From: an uncultured Paracoccaceae bacterium
GTDB taxonomy: Bacteria; Pseudomonadota; Alphaproteobacteria; Rhodobacterales; Rhodobacteraceae
NCBI GenBank assembly: GCA_947503175.1
Contig: CANNCO010000001.1
Coordinates: forward strand, 124,001 to 188,000
Direction: 5' to 3'
DNA length: 64,000 bases
Part shown: positions 25,166 to 33,868 of the stretch, one piece after another
Layout: each line of letters opens with the position of its first letter
Position numbering within the stretch: the first letter of the stretch is position 1
Notes under the pieces: model-generated
Databases searched by the model: none
The model's input: the letters and a program-made list of their open reading frames with translations, nothing else
Told to the model about the DNA's origin: nothing
Program-made: the position numbers and the translations under genes

Positions 25166-26467
25166 TCAGAAGCCCAGCCGGTCCCGCAGCCCGTACCATG
25201 TCATTCCAAGGGTCAGTAGCGGCGCGCGCAACAGAGCGCCGCCGGGAAAGGGCGGAACCGGAAGTTGTGACATGACATCGAACCGCTCTGCCTGACCCGC
25301 GATAGCCTCGGCCATTATCGTGCCCGCGAAGCCCGAAAGCGCCACGCCATGCCCGGAAAAGCCCGATGCGTTCAGGATGTTCGGCCCGACCCGGGCCACC
25401 ATGGGCAACCGTGTCATGGTGATGCCCAACGTGCCGCCCCAGACATAGTCGATCTTGACCCCGTCCAGTTGCGGGAACATGGCGATCATGCGTTTGAACA
25501 GCAGGCTGGAGATGTCGGATGGGAAGCCAAGGCCATAGCTTTCGCGCCCGCCGAAAAGGAAGCGATTGTCTTCGGACATCCGGAAATAGTTCACGACGAA
25601 TTTGGAATCTGCGGCGGCGATGTCCTTGCCGAGGACGGCCTGTTCGGGGGTGAGCGGCGCGGTTGCGGCGATGAAGCTGTTGATCGGCATGACCCGTGCC
25701 GCGACCTGCCCGTCGAGGTCCGGCATATAGCCGTTACCGGCGAGGACCACATGATCCGCCGTGACCGTGCCGGTTGGCGTCGTGATCCTTGCAGGTGTTC
25801 CCTGCGTGATTCCGGTAGCTTCCGTCATTTCGCATATCCGCGCACCGGCGGCTTCGACGGCGTGCGCGAGGCCAAGAACGTAACGCAGGGGATGGATATG
25901 GCCGGCGCCCCAGTCGATGACACCGCCTGAATACCTGGGGGATTTCACAATGTCGCGGAAGGCCGCCGCATCGAGCACTTCGCTCTGGTCGTAACCATAG
26001 GATTTCGCGAGAAACTCTGCCTCTTCCGCCAGTTCGCGCGCTTCGCTGTCGCCATAGGCACCATGGGCCACGCCGGGGGTGAAACGCGCATCAGGTGCGT
26101 GGGTCTCTGAGTAACGGCGGACCTGTTCGATGGCGGCTTCGGCCATGTCCCACATGGCCCGGGCCGCGTTATTGCCCACACGCGCCTCAAGCCATTTCTG
26201 GCTTTTGTTGTAGCCGCTGCTGACCTGGCCGCCGTTGCGGCCCGAGGCGCCGAACCCGGCGCGATGGGCCTCGAGCACGACGGTGCTGAAGCCGCGGTTT
26301 GCCAGCTCGAGCGCGGCGCAGAGCCCCGTGAAACCGGCGCCGATAACGCAGACATCGACGCGCGTGTCGCCATCCAACGGCGGGCGAGGGGCGGGCAGTT
26401 CCGTGCTGGCGGCATACCAGCTTTGGGGAAATTCACCACGAATGTCGTTGCGATAAAGCGTGTTCAT
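25166..26467 (-). CDS. FAD-dependent amine/amino-acid oxidoreductase (DadA/PuuB-like)
   Basis: A 433-residue flavoprotein of the DAO family. The FAD motif VCVIGAGFTGLCAALELA is near residues 39-56, followed by SGRNGGQVSSGYN and the C-terminal ASGFSGHGVALSGFAG, both typical of gamma-glutamylputrescine oxidase PuuB/PauB. The ATG at 26467 begins the family-like MNTLYRNDIRGEFPQSWYAA. It follows the first glutamine synthetase-like gene after 41 nt on the same strand. Oxidative deamination of a gamma-glutamylated amine is the inferred reaction. Confidence 0.88.
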   Translation of the reverse strand: MNTLYRNDIRGEFPQSWYAASTELPAPRPPLDGDTRVDVCVIGAGFTGLCAALELANRGFSTVVLEAHRAGFGASGRNGGQVSSGYNKSQKWLEARVGNNAARAMWDMAEAAIEQVRRYSETHAPDARFTPGVAHGAYGDSEARELAEEAEFLAKSYGYDQSEVLDAAAFRDIVKSPRYSGGVIDWGAGHIHPLRYVLGLAHAVEAAGARICEMTEATGITQGTPARITTPTGTVTADHVVLAGNGYMPDLDGQVAARVMPINSFIAATAPLTPEQAVLGKDIAAADSKFVVNYFRMSEDNRFLFGGRESYGLGFPSDISSLLFKRMIAMFPQLDGVKIDYVWGGTLGITMTRLPMVARVGPNILNASGFSGHGVALSGFAGTIMAEAIAGQAERFDVMSQLPVPPFPGGALLRAPLLTLGMTWYGLRDRLGF

Positions 26468-26508
26468 TGCGCGTCTTTCTTTTCGCTGATCGCGGTGCGA
26501 AACGGCGT

Positions 26509-27876
26509 CTAGACATTCAGCAGGAGGTGCTCGCGTTCCCAAGGGCTGATCACCTGTAGAAATTCATCATACTCGGTCGTTTTCACGATCTCGTAGACCT
26601 CGCAGAACCGTTCGCCCAGAACGCTGCGGATCTTGGTGGAGTCCGCGAAAATGCTGAGGGCCTGGCTCATGACCTTGGGCAACTCGCTGTCGTTGTCGTC
26701 TTCTTCATAGGCATCGCCCTTGAAGGACGGACCGGCCCATTCTTCGTTCACCAGGCCGAGATAGCCGCAGGCCAGTGACGCCGCAATGCCGAGATAAGGG
26801 TTGCAGTCCATGCCCGCCAGCCGGTTCTCGACCCGGCGGCTTTCGGGCTCCGAGATCGGAATGCGGATGCCGGTGGTGCGGTTGTCGCGTCCCCAGGAAA
26901 GGTTGATTGGGGCTGCGTGGTCCTTCACGTAGCGGCGGTAGCTGTTCACGTAGGGCGCCATGACGGCAACGACTTCGGGCAGGTGCTTCTGCAGCCCGCC
27001 GATAAACTGGAAGAATGCGTCGGTCTCGCCGCCCTGCGGTCCGGTGAAGATGTTCTTGCCGGTCTTGCGGTCGGTGATCGAGTGGTGGATGTGCATCGCA
27101 CTGCCGGGTTCACCCGCAATGGGTTTCGCCATGAAGGTGGCAAAGCAGTTGTGACGCAGCGCTGCTTCGCGGATCAGACGCTTGAAATAGAAAATCTCAT
27201 CGGCCAGTTTCACCGGATCGCCGTGGCGCATGTTGATCTCAAGCTGTCCTGCGCCACCCTCTTGGGTGATCCCGTCAATCTCGAAGCCTTGCAGTTCGGC
27301 AAAGTCGTAGATGTCGTCGATCACCGGGCCGAACTCGTCCACCGCGGACATGGAATAGGCCTGTCGGGCGGCGGCGGGGCGGCCCGTGCGGCCGATCATC
27401 GCCTCGATCGGTTTGCCCGGATCCACATTCCGGGCGACGAGGTAGAACTCCATCTCGGGGGCGACGATGGGTTCCCAGCCTTTCTTGCGATACATTTGCA
27501 CCACGCGCTTGAGAACGTTGCGCGGCGCCATCGGGATGGGCTTGTTCTTTTGGTCATAGGCGTCGTGGATCACCTGGATGGTCTTGTCGGCGGTCCACGG
27601 AGCGGCGGAGGCCGTGGAATAGTCGGGTTTCAGGATCATATCCGGTTCGGTGAAGCCGTCGTCCCCCGCAGCCTCGCCCCAATCGCCGGTGATCGTCTGG
27701 TAGAAGATCGAGTTCGGCAGGAAGAACTGCGACTGGCGTGCGAATTTGAAGGCCGGCATGGCCTTGCCGCGGGCGATGCCGGGCAGGTCCGAGATAATGC
27801 ATTCCACCTCGTCGAGACGGTCCGCGCCGATGTAGTCGCGGACCGCATCGGGGCATTGCTTGAGCCAGTCAGACAT
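26509..27876 (-). CDS. Glutamine synthetase-family enzyme (gamma-glutamyl amide ligase, copy 1)
   Basis: A 455-residue protein of the glutamine synthetase superfamily. Catalytic landmarks are PEMEFYLV (metal-binding Glu), GSAMHIHHSI (His), NLSWGRDNRTTGIRIP (Arg) and RVENRLAGMDCNPYL. It lacks the adenylylation and regulatory features of GlnA and fits the PuuA/GlnT-like group that couples glutamate to amines. Its start overlaps the amidotransferase stop by 8 nt, showing translational coupling. It shares the operon with a second, diverged synthetase. The amine substrate is not readable from sequence. Confidence 0.88.
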   Translation of the reverse strand: MSDWLKQCPDAVRDYIGADRLDEVECIISDLPGIARGKAMPAFKFARQSQFFLPNSIFYQTITGDWGEAAGDDGFTEPDMILKPDYSTASAAPWTADKTIQVIHDAYDQKNKPIPMAPRNVLKRVVQMYRKKGWEPIVAPEMEFYLVARNVDPGKPIEAMIGRTGRPAAARQAYSMSAVDEFGPVIDDIYDFAELQGFEIDGITQEGGAGQLEINMRHGDPVKLADEIFYFKRLIREAALRHNCFATFMAKPIAGEPGSAMHIHHSITDRKTGKNIFTGPQGGETDAFFQFIGGLQKHLPEVVAVMAPYVNSYRRYVKDHAAPINLSWGRDNRTTGIRIPISEPESRRVENRLAGMDCNPYLGIAASLACGYLGLVNEEWAGPSFKGDAYEEDDNDSELPKVMSQALSIFADSTKIRSVLGERFCEVYEIVKTTEYDEFLQVISPWEREHLLLNV

Positions 27877-28552
27877 TGCGTCCCTCTTTGAAAAACTTGG
27901 CGATCCGGTGGGCCAGGCGGTTGTCATCCGTTGGCGTGTCGAGGCCGGAAAGAGCTGCTTCTATCAGATCGTCCGGCACCATGCCGGGCGCGCGGGTTTC
28001 GAGCAGGATACGCGTGGCTTCGGCATCGAATTCTGGGTGCGCCTGTACGGTGAAGGCCTTGTCGCCATAGACAAGGGCCGCGTTTTCGCAGAACGGCGAC
28101 GTGGCAACGACTTCTGCATCCTCCGGGCGCTTCGTCACCTGATCCTGATGCCATGCGTTCAGGGTTACATTCTCGCCCTTCCATTTGTAGTGATGGTGGC
28201 CGACGGCCCAGCCGTCCCTGAATTTCTCGACCGTGCCGCCAAGCGCCTGAGCAATGATCTGATGGCCGAAGCAGATGCCCACAAGCGGGACATTCGCGGC
28301 ATAGGCATCGCGGACGAACTGTTCGAGCTTCGGGATCCAGGCGTGATCTTCATAGGCACCGTGGCGTGAACCGGAGATCAGCCAGCCTTCGGCTGCATGA
28401 ACGTCGTCGGGGAATACGTCGTCGACGACGGGCCAGGTCGTCAGTTCGATCCCTTCGTCCGCGAGAAGGCGATTGTAGAGCGTGTCGTAGTTTCCGACCT
28501 GGGCCTGCATTTCTTCGGGCAGGTGGCCGGCCATGAGCAGTCCGACGTGCAT
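27869..28552 (-). CDS. Class I glutamine amidotransferase-type hydrolase
   Basis: A 227-residue stand-alone class I amidotransferase domain. The catalytic triad is C94 in VGICFGHQI with H172 and E174 in QAHPEFD. There is no fused synthetase domain. In this context it may act like PuuD/PauD, hydrolysing a gamma-glutamyl bond to release the carbon skeleton and recycle glutamate, although its sequence is closer to GMP-synthase-like amidotransferases than to the peptidase C26 type of E. coli PuuD. It lies between the two glutamine synthetase-like genes, 36 nt after the upstream one and overlapping the downstream one by 8 nt. Confidence 0.85.
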   Translation of the reverse strand: MHVGLLMAGHLPEEMQAQVGNYDTLYNRLLADEGIELTTWPVVDDVFPDDVHAAEGWLISGSRHGAYEDHAWIPKLEQFVRDAYAANVPLVGICFGHQIIAQALGGTVEKFRDGWAVGHHHYKWKGENVTLNAWHQDQVTKRPEDAEVVATSPFCENAALVYGDKAFTVQAHPEFDAEATRILLETRAPGMVPDDLIEAALSGLDTPTDDNRLAHRIAKFFKEGRNV

Positions 28553-28588
28553 GAAACACCATTGTTTTTCGACGTTCTACGCGGCCCG

Positions 28589-29920
28589 TCAGACCGTGTC
28601 GAGATAGAGGTCGATCCGCTCTGCCTCGGTCAGTTCGTCGTAGTATTGTTTTTCCTGTCGCTTGGTCATCGCGTAGTTGCGTAGAAGTTCCGGATGAAAG
28701 ATGCGCGGCAGGAGCTTTGACTTCGCGAAAGCCTCGATGGCTCTGTCCCATGTGGCGGGGATCTGTGGCAGGTCGCGGTCATAGGCGTTGCCGGTGATTG
28801 GATCGGGCGGGGCCATGTCGTCTTCGACACCGATCAGGGCGGCACCCAGCACAGCGGCAATGAAGGTGTAGGGGTTGATATCGCCGCCGGCCACGCGGTG
28901 CTCGATCCGGCGGGCGACCGGTGCGCCCGCCGGGATGCGGATTGCGGCGGTGCGGTTTTCGTAACCCCATGCGATGCCTGTGGGGGCATGCGCCTCGGGC
29001 ACCAGCCGGTCGTAGCTGTTCCCGTGGGGGGCGAAGATCAGGGCGCTGTCGGGCATCGCCGCGAGACAGCCCGCGATGGCGCTGCGCAGAAGGTCCGAGC
29101 CCTTGCCGGTGCCATCGTCAAAGATGTTGCGGCCTTCGGCATCGAGAACGGAAAAGTGCATGTGCAGCCCGTTCCCCGAGTGCTCGGCATAGGGTTTCGC
29201 CATGAAACTGGCCGCGAAGTTGTGCTTGCGCGCCAGTCCCCGGATCAGCAGCTTGAAGAGATGCGCGTTGTCGGCCGCAGTGAGCGCCGGGCCGTGGGAC
29301 AGGTTGATCTCGTACTGGCCCATGCCCGACTCGGAAATCGCGGCTTCCGCGGGGATGTCCATCGTTTCGCAGGCGTCGTAAAGCTCGGTGAAGAACTGAT
29401 CGAACGCGTCGAGCGCCCTGATCGACAGGATCTCGCCACCCAGACGCCGCTTGCCGGAGCGGGGTGATGGGGGCGGTTGCAGGGTGTCGCCCGCATCGTC
29501 GATCAGGAAGAATTCCATTTCTGTCGCGACAATCGGGGTCCAACCCTTTTCGGCATAGCGTTTCAGGACGGTATCAAGCGCATGGCGCGGGTCGCCGGGA
29601 AACGGATCGCCGTTTTCGGTGAACATCCAGAGCGGCAGGAGTGCCGACGGGTTCGACAGCCACGGCATCGGCACGAAGCCGCGTTCCGTGGGCCGCGCGA
29701 CACCATCGCGGTCGCCCGTTTCAAAGACAAGCGGGCTGTCTTCGATATCGTCCCCCCAGATGTCGACGTTCAGGACCGAGAGGGGCATCCGGACCCCGTC
29801 TTCCAGCGCCTTGCGCGCGAAGCGCACGGGCATACGTTTGCCGCGTGCCTGACCGTTCAGGTCGGCCACGGCAGCACGGATTGTCTTGATCTCGGGATGG
29901 GCGTGCAGCCAGTCTTCCAT
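28589..29920 (-). CDS. Glutamine synthetase-family enzyme (gamma-glutamyl amide ligase, copy 2)
   Basis: A 443-residue homologue, diverged from the copy at 26509-27876. Landmarks are VATEMEFFLID, GNGLHMHFSV, APHGNSYDRLVPEAHAPT, GYENRTAAIRIP and RRIEHRVAGGDINPY. It starts 3 nt after the second ABC permease and so is directly linked to the transporter. Two different synthetases in one operon suggest two amine substrates or two successive gamma-glutamylation steps. Assignment to the PuuA-like group is by motif pattern, not by alignment. Confidence 0.87.
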   Translation of the reverse strand: MEDWLHAHPEIKTIRAAVADLNGQARGKRMPVRFARKALEDGVRMPLSVLNVDIWGDDIEDSPLVFETGDRDGVARPTERGFVPMPWLSNPSALLPLWMFTENGDPFPGDPRHALDTVLKRYAEKGWTPIVATEMEFFLIDDAGDTLQPPPSPRSGKRRLGGEILSIRALDAFDQFFTELYDACETMDIPAEAAISESGMGQYEINLSHGPALTAADNAHLFKLLIRGLARKHNFAASFMAKPYAEHSGNGLHMHFSVLDAEGRNIFDDGTGKGSDLLRSAIAGCLAAMPDSALIFAPHGNSYDRLVPEAHAPTGIAWGYENRTAAIRIPAGAPVARRIEHRVAGGDINPYTFIAAVLGAALIGVEDDMAPPDPITGNAYDRDLPQIPATWDRAIEAFAKSKLLPRIFHPELLRNYAMTKRQEKQYYDELTEAERIDLYLDTV

Positions 29921-29923
29921 GTC

Positions 29924-30751
29924 TCACCGCATAATCTGGGGCCTGATCCGTATCTTTGCGCGATGTTCCTGCGGCAGGTGCCTGTTCAACCTTGTGTTTA
30001 TCAGGCCGAAGATCATGATGACGCAGAGCGTCAGCACAATGAAGTATCCCGCAACGATCGGATAGGCCACGAAAGGGTTGAACGTTCTGTCGGCGAAATA
30101 GTTGGCATAGTAAAGAGCGTCTCCGCGTTGTTGCCATGCCGGGAAGCTGGAAAAGAACACAAGCGCGGTGGCGTGGAACAGAAAGATCGCCTCGTTCGTA
30201 TAGGCGGGCCAGGCCAGACGCATCATCGTGGGCCACGTGATCCGGCGAAACCGTGACCATCCGGTGATGCCATAGGCATCGGCGGCCTCCATGTCGCCCT
30301 TGGGAACGGACCGGAGCGCGCCATAGAAAATCTCGCCTGAATAGGCGGCGGTGTTCAGGAACAGAACAATCAGCGCACCCGCCCATGCACGCGTCAGCCA
30401 GCGGGTTTCGGCGGTGATGCCGAAGATCTCGATCCCGACCTTGGGCAGAAGAACGAACGCCTCATAGGCCAGAAAGAACTGTATGAAGAGCGGCGACCCG
30501 CGGAAGATGAAGATGAACCATTCGGCCGGTTTCCGGACCCACGGGTTCGACGAGGCTTTTCCAAGCGCGACCGCGATTGCCAGAAAGAACCCCAGAAACA
30601 GGGCCAGCGCCCCGAAATAGACGTTCCAGATCATGCCGGAGCCGATCAGCACGAAGTGTTCGCATAGCGTGAAGTCCGAGCGCGGCAGAAGGCGTTCGCC
30701 AAAACCGATGGAGCGAAGCGCATAGTCCTGAATGGTCTGGGCGCAGCTCAT
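29924..30751 (-). CDS. Amino-acid-type ABC transporter permease (HisM/ArtM-like)
   Basis: A 275-residue inner-membrane permease of the polar amino acid family with about five transmembrane segments. It has the EAA loop typical of the family (GDMEAADAYGITGWSRFRRITWPTMMRLAWP). The ATG at 30751 overlaps the preceding permease stop as ATGA. It works with the permease at 30748-31551, the binding protein at 31739-32461 and the ATPase at 32492-33268. Import of a cationic or amine-like nitrogen compound for the downstream enzymes is inferred. Confidence 0.9.
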   Translation of the reverse strand: MSCAQTIQDYALRSIGFGERLLPRSDFTLCEHFVLIGSGMIWNVYFGALALFLGFFLAIAVALGKASSNPWVRKPAEWFIFIFRGSPLFIQFFLAYEAFVLLPKVGIEIFGITAETRWLTRAWAGALIVLFLNTAAYSGEIFYGALRSVPKGDMEAADAYGITGWSRFRRITWPTMMRLAWPAYTNEAIFLFHATALVFFSSFPAWQQRGDALYYANYFADRTFNPFVAYPIVAGYFIVLTLCVIMIFGLINTRLNRHLPQEHRAKIRIRPQIMR

Positions 30752-31551
30752 GCCGCGGCCTTTCGCTGTGCTTCGCCGCCGACCGTGGCCTGCCCATGCG
30801 AGAGCCGTGTTGTCAGGCGGGCAAGGATCACCTCGGATATGCGCGTCAGGCCGAGATAGAAGAACAGGAGGCCGATGAAGTACCACAGCCGCCAGTCGGG
30901 ATGAGGGTACTCGAAGACGCCGGATTTCGATCCGCCCAGTTCGCGGGCCCAATAGACGATATCCTCGACCCCCAGCAGGAACAGAAGCGGTGTTGCCTTG
31001 ATCAGGATCATCCAGAGGTTCGAGAGGCCCGGCAGGGCATAAACCCACATTTGCGGCACCAGAATGCGCCAGAAGGCCTGCCGTTGGTTCATCCCGTAGG
31101 CTTCGGCGGTTTCCATCTGCGCACGTGGAACCGCACGCATGGCGCCGAACAACACATTCGCGGCGAAAGCGCCAAAGACGATGGCGAATGTCAGGACGGC
31201 CAGAAAGAACCCGTAGGTCTCATGTATCCATTGCGGGCTGCTTGACAGCGGAAGCTTGGCCTGCGCGCAGACGACGAAATCGGAACCCTGCCGGATCGGC
31301 TCGGTCCAGTCAGGGCATTTTACCTGATGTCTGATCCATTCGAAGGCCTGGTCGAGCGCGATGACGAAGAACAGGAAAAACACGATGTCGGGCACGCCCC
31401 GGACGACGGACGTATAGATGTTGCCGAACCAGCGGATCGGCAGAATTCGTGAGCGGGAGGCGATTGCGCCGCCCAAGCCGAACAGAAGGGCGATTGGCGC
31501 GGTTATCACGAGGAGTACCATGACCGTCACGAAGGACGCATAGAACAGCAT
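30748..31551 (-). CDS. Amino-acid-type ABC transporter permease (HisQ-like), unusual 5' end
   Basis: A permease of the polar amino acid family, 267 residues from the ATG at 31551. The EAA loop (AQMETAEAYGMNQRQAFWRILVPQMWVYALPG) and about five membrane segments are clear. The frame stays open for 33 more codons upstream, to a TGA at 31651-31653. It encodes a plausible N-terminus (FCTDPSALETFQWFACYLT) but has no ATG, GTG or TTG start. A well-placed ATG at 31654 or 31666 is in another frame and stops at TAG, so a one-base shift in a G-run near 31641-31645 may have occurred. Function from the internal ATG remains possible. Confidence 0.85.
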   Translation of the reverse strand: MLFYASFVTVMVLLVITAPIALLFGLGGAIASRSRILPIRWFGNIYTSVVRGVPDIVFFLFFVIALDQAFEWIRHQVKCPDWTEPIRQGSDFVVCAQAKLPLSSSPQWIHETYGFFLAVLTFAIVFGAFAANVLFGAMRAVPRAQMETAEAYGMNQRQAFWRILVPQMWVYALPGLSNLWMILIKATPLLFLLGVEDIVYWARELGGSKSGVFEYPHPDWRLWYFIGLLFFYLGLTRISEVILARLTTRLSHGQATVGGEAQRKAAA

Positions 31552-31686
31552 GTGCTTGCCGTTCGTCAGATAGCAGGCAAACCACTGAAACGTCTCTAAC
31601 GCCGATGGATCGGTACAAAAGGAAAAGATACTAAACCATCCCCACTTCGATCATACGTTCCCCCATTAACCCCCTGTTAATGTACG

Positions 31687-31715
31687 AAACGGGCGGAATT
31701 TGGGTCCGCCCGTTT
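31687..31715 (-). other. Hairpin between substrate-binding protein and permease genes
   Basis: An 11-bp stem, AAACGGGCGGA with TCCGCCCGTTT, and a 7-nt loop lie 24 nt downstream of the binding-protein gene. On the minus (coding) strand no U-run follows, so it probably stabilises or attenuates the message, giving more binding protein than permease. On the plus strand a T-rich run (31713-31724) follows and could stop antisense transcription. Confidence 0.6.
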
Positions 31716-31738
31716 TGTTTTTTTGGACTGTCACATGC

Positions 31739-32461
31739 TTACCACTGAGAGCTGACTTCCCATTTGGCGATCATCTCGTTCAGTGTGCCGTCGTCCTTCA
31801 TGGACTGGATGGCCGCGTCGAATTTGGCGCGCAGTTCCGCGTCGGATTCACGGATACCCATGCCGACACCGCCGCCAAGCATCACCGGATCACCCACGAT
31901 CACAAGTTCTGGGTTGGCTTTAGAGATTTCCATGATGAACGAGCTGTCGGCGAGAACCGCATCGGCTTCGCCATTACGGACTGCCGCGATGGTTTCGTCG
32001 GGCGTTGCGAATTCGACAAGGGTTGCGCCCGACTCGGCGATGTAACCGGCCTGGATCGTGCCCGTCTGCGCCGCGACCACACCACCCATCAGGTCTGCGT
32101 CTTCCGATGCAGCCAGATAGAGCGAGGGATCGGGCGGCGTATAAGCCTGCGTGAAGTCGATGACCTCGTCACGTTCGTCGGTGATCGACATACCAGCGAT
32201 GATCACGTCGTAATTGCTTGAAACGAGGTTGGGGATGATCGAGTCCCATTCGTTTGTCACCCATTCGCACGTCAGTTCGGCACGTGTGCAAAGCTCGTCG
32301 CCCAGCTCCCGCTCAAACCCATCGACTTCACCGGCATCGTTGATGAAGTTCCACGGAGGGTAGGCGCCTTCGGTGCCCATGCGGACGACGGAGTGACTGC
32401 CTGCATAGGCAACCCCCGCGGCAACGGCCAATACGGCCGATGTAAGGATTAGTCTTCTCAT
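31739..32461 (-). CDS. Amino-acid-type ABC transporter substrate-binding protein
   Basis: A 240-residue periplasmic binding protein (family 3 type) with a signal peptide ending AGVAYA. The ligand pocket regions are GTEGAYPPWNFINDAGEVDGF near the N-terminus, AGMSITDERDEVIDFT in the middle and a DAVLADSSFI stretch. The family binds lysine, arginine, ornithine, histidine or opines. It lies 30 nt after the ATPase gene. It is the first of the periplasmic and membrane components, and a hairpin follows it. The ligand is unknown. Confidence 0.92.
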   Translation of the reverse strand: MRRLILTSAVLAVAAGVAYAGSHSVVRMGTEGAYPPWNFINDAGEVDGFERELGDELCTRAELTCEWVTNEWDSIIPNLVSSNYDVIIAGMSITDERDEVIDFTQAYTPPDPSLYLAASEDADLMGGVVAAQTGTIQAGYIAESGATLVEFATPDETIAAVRNGEADAVLADSSFIMEISKANPELVIVGDPVMLGGGVGMGIRESDAELRAKFDAAIQSMKDDGTLNEMIAKWEVSSQW

Positions 32462-32491
32462 TTCGTTCTCCCGTTGAACGTTTCTTTTTAG

Positions 32492-33268
32492 TCAGGCCGG
32501 GGCAGTTGCACTCAAAAACTGCCGCAGCCGGTCGGTTTGGGGATTGCCGAAGACCCGGTCCGGCGGACCTTCTTCTTCGACCTTTCCCTGATGAAGAAAG
32601 ACGACATGTTCGCTGACATCTGCGGCCAGCCGCATGTCGTGGGTGACGATGATCATAGTGCGACCTTCGCTGGCCAGGTCTTTGATCACCTTTATAACTT
32701 CCTGCTCCAACTCGGGGTCAAGCGCGGAAGTCGGTTCGTCGAACAAAAGGGCGCGAGGTTCCATGCACAGGGCGCGCGCGATTGCAGCGCGCTGTTGCTG
32801 ACCGCCGGAAAGCTGCGCCGGGTAGCCATCGCACTTGTCGCCGATGCCCACTTTCGCGAGGTATCCGCGGGCCGCCTGTTCGACTTCGGCCTTGTCTCGG
32901 CCCATCACGGTCACCGGGGCTTCCATGACGTTTTCCAGGATTGTCATGTGGGCCCAGAGGTTGAACTGCTGGAACACCATCGACAAATTTGTGCGGATAC
33001 GGGTCACCTGCGCCCTATTGGCCGGATGGCGGTTCAATCCCGCCCCCCGCCATGCGATTGGTTCTCCTTCGAAAACAATCTCGCCCTGCTGGCTGTCTTC
33101 CAAAAGATTCGCGCAGCGCAGTAGCGTTGACTTTCCCGACCCGGATGATCCGATGAGTGCGACGACGTGGCCCCGTTCCGCGACCAGATCGACACCCTTC
33201 AGAACCTCCAGTTCACCATAGCTCTTGTGAAGGTCACGAATTTCAATGACTGGCGTCGTAGCAGACAC
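32492..33268 (-). CDS. Amino-acid-type ABC transporter ATP-binding protein
   Basis: A 258-residue ABC ATPase. Walker A is GSSGSGKST, the signature LSGGQQQRAAIARAL, Walker B ALLFDEPTSALD and the switch histidine VTHDM. The length and pattern fit HisP/GlnQ. The GTG at 33268 is preceded by GGAAG at 8-nt spacing and begins VSATTPVIEIRDLHKSYG, so it is chosen over the longer reading. This gene heads the leftward amine-uptake and catabolism operon. Confidence 0.93.
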   Translation of the reverse strand: MSATTPVIEIRDLHKSYGELEVLKGVDLVAERGHVVALIGSSGSGKSTLLRCANLLEDSQQGEIVFEGEPIAWRGAGLNRHPANRAQVTRIRTNLSMVFQQFNLWAHMTILENVMEAPVTVMGRDKAEVEQAARGYLAKVGIGDKCDGYPAQLSGGQQQRAAIARALCMEPRALLFDEPTSALDPELEQEVIKVIKDLASEGRTMIIVTHDMRLAADVSEHVVFLHQGKVEEEGPPDRVFGNPQTDRLRQFLSATAPA

Positions 33269-33415
33269 GTGCAGGTCTTCCCAAAGGCCCCTCCGGCCCC
33301 GAAGTAAGGCGTGGATAGGCCCGGATTGCAATGTCAAACTGTCTGGTTCCGTCGGGTAAACAAGCATCTGCCGCTTTGTTGGGCAATTGGAGTGCGACGG
33401 GTCACCGCCCTTGGT

Positions 33416-33868
33416 TCAACTCCGGCGTGTCTCGACCCGCTGCCGTGCGAGATTTGAATCGCGGTCGTTGACGCCCAGAAGGTTCGCGAGAAGGCGCAGA
33501 AGCGCGTCTTCCTCGTGATCGCGAATGCCGTCCGCAAGGACGACGTCCCACAAGGCTTCGACCACACTTTCGCGGTCTTCATACGGGACCGCGTCCTTGA
33601 TGGCGCGGGTGAACCGGACGGTATCGGGAGCTTCGCCTTCCAGTATCTCGGCATTGCGCCGCAGCGCCGTTGCCTCGAACGGAGAAAGCCCATAGCGCGA
33701 TGCGATGATCCGGTCGATCCGGTGCACTTCGTCATCGGCATAGTGGCCATCCGACTTCGCGATACGGACAAGAAGCGCCGCCAGCGCCAGACGGGCGTCG
33801 ATATCCGCCAAGGGTTCCGGATCGGGTTGGGTCAGCCGGTTCAGGAAATCTGCAAACATCGCCTGCAT
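33416..33868 (-). CDS. TerB-like (tellurite-resistance-type) helical protein
   Basis: A 150-residue all-helical cytoplasmic protein matching the TerB-like pattern: LALAALLVRIAKSDGHYADDEVHRIDRIIASRYG, then a second half ALWDVVLADGIRDHEEDALLRLLANLLGV. The acidic repeats (SDGHYADDE and ADGIRDHEE) are the likely metal-binding sites. An alternative ATG lies at 33859. The start codon sits inside the palindrome CCTGCA-TATAT-TGCAGG (33862-33878). It follows the DUF1127 gene on the same strand. Function in this family is poorly defined. Confidence 0.82.
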   Translation of the reverse strand: MQAMFADFLNRLTQPDPEPLADIDARLALAALLVRIAKSDGHYADDEVHRIDRIIASRYGLSPFEATALRRNAEILEGEAPDTVRFTRAIKDAVPYEDRESVVEALWDVVLADGIRDHEEDALLRLLANLLGVNDRDSNLARQRVETRRS

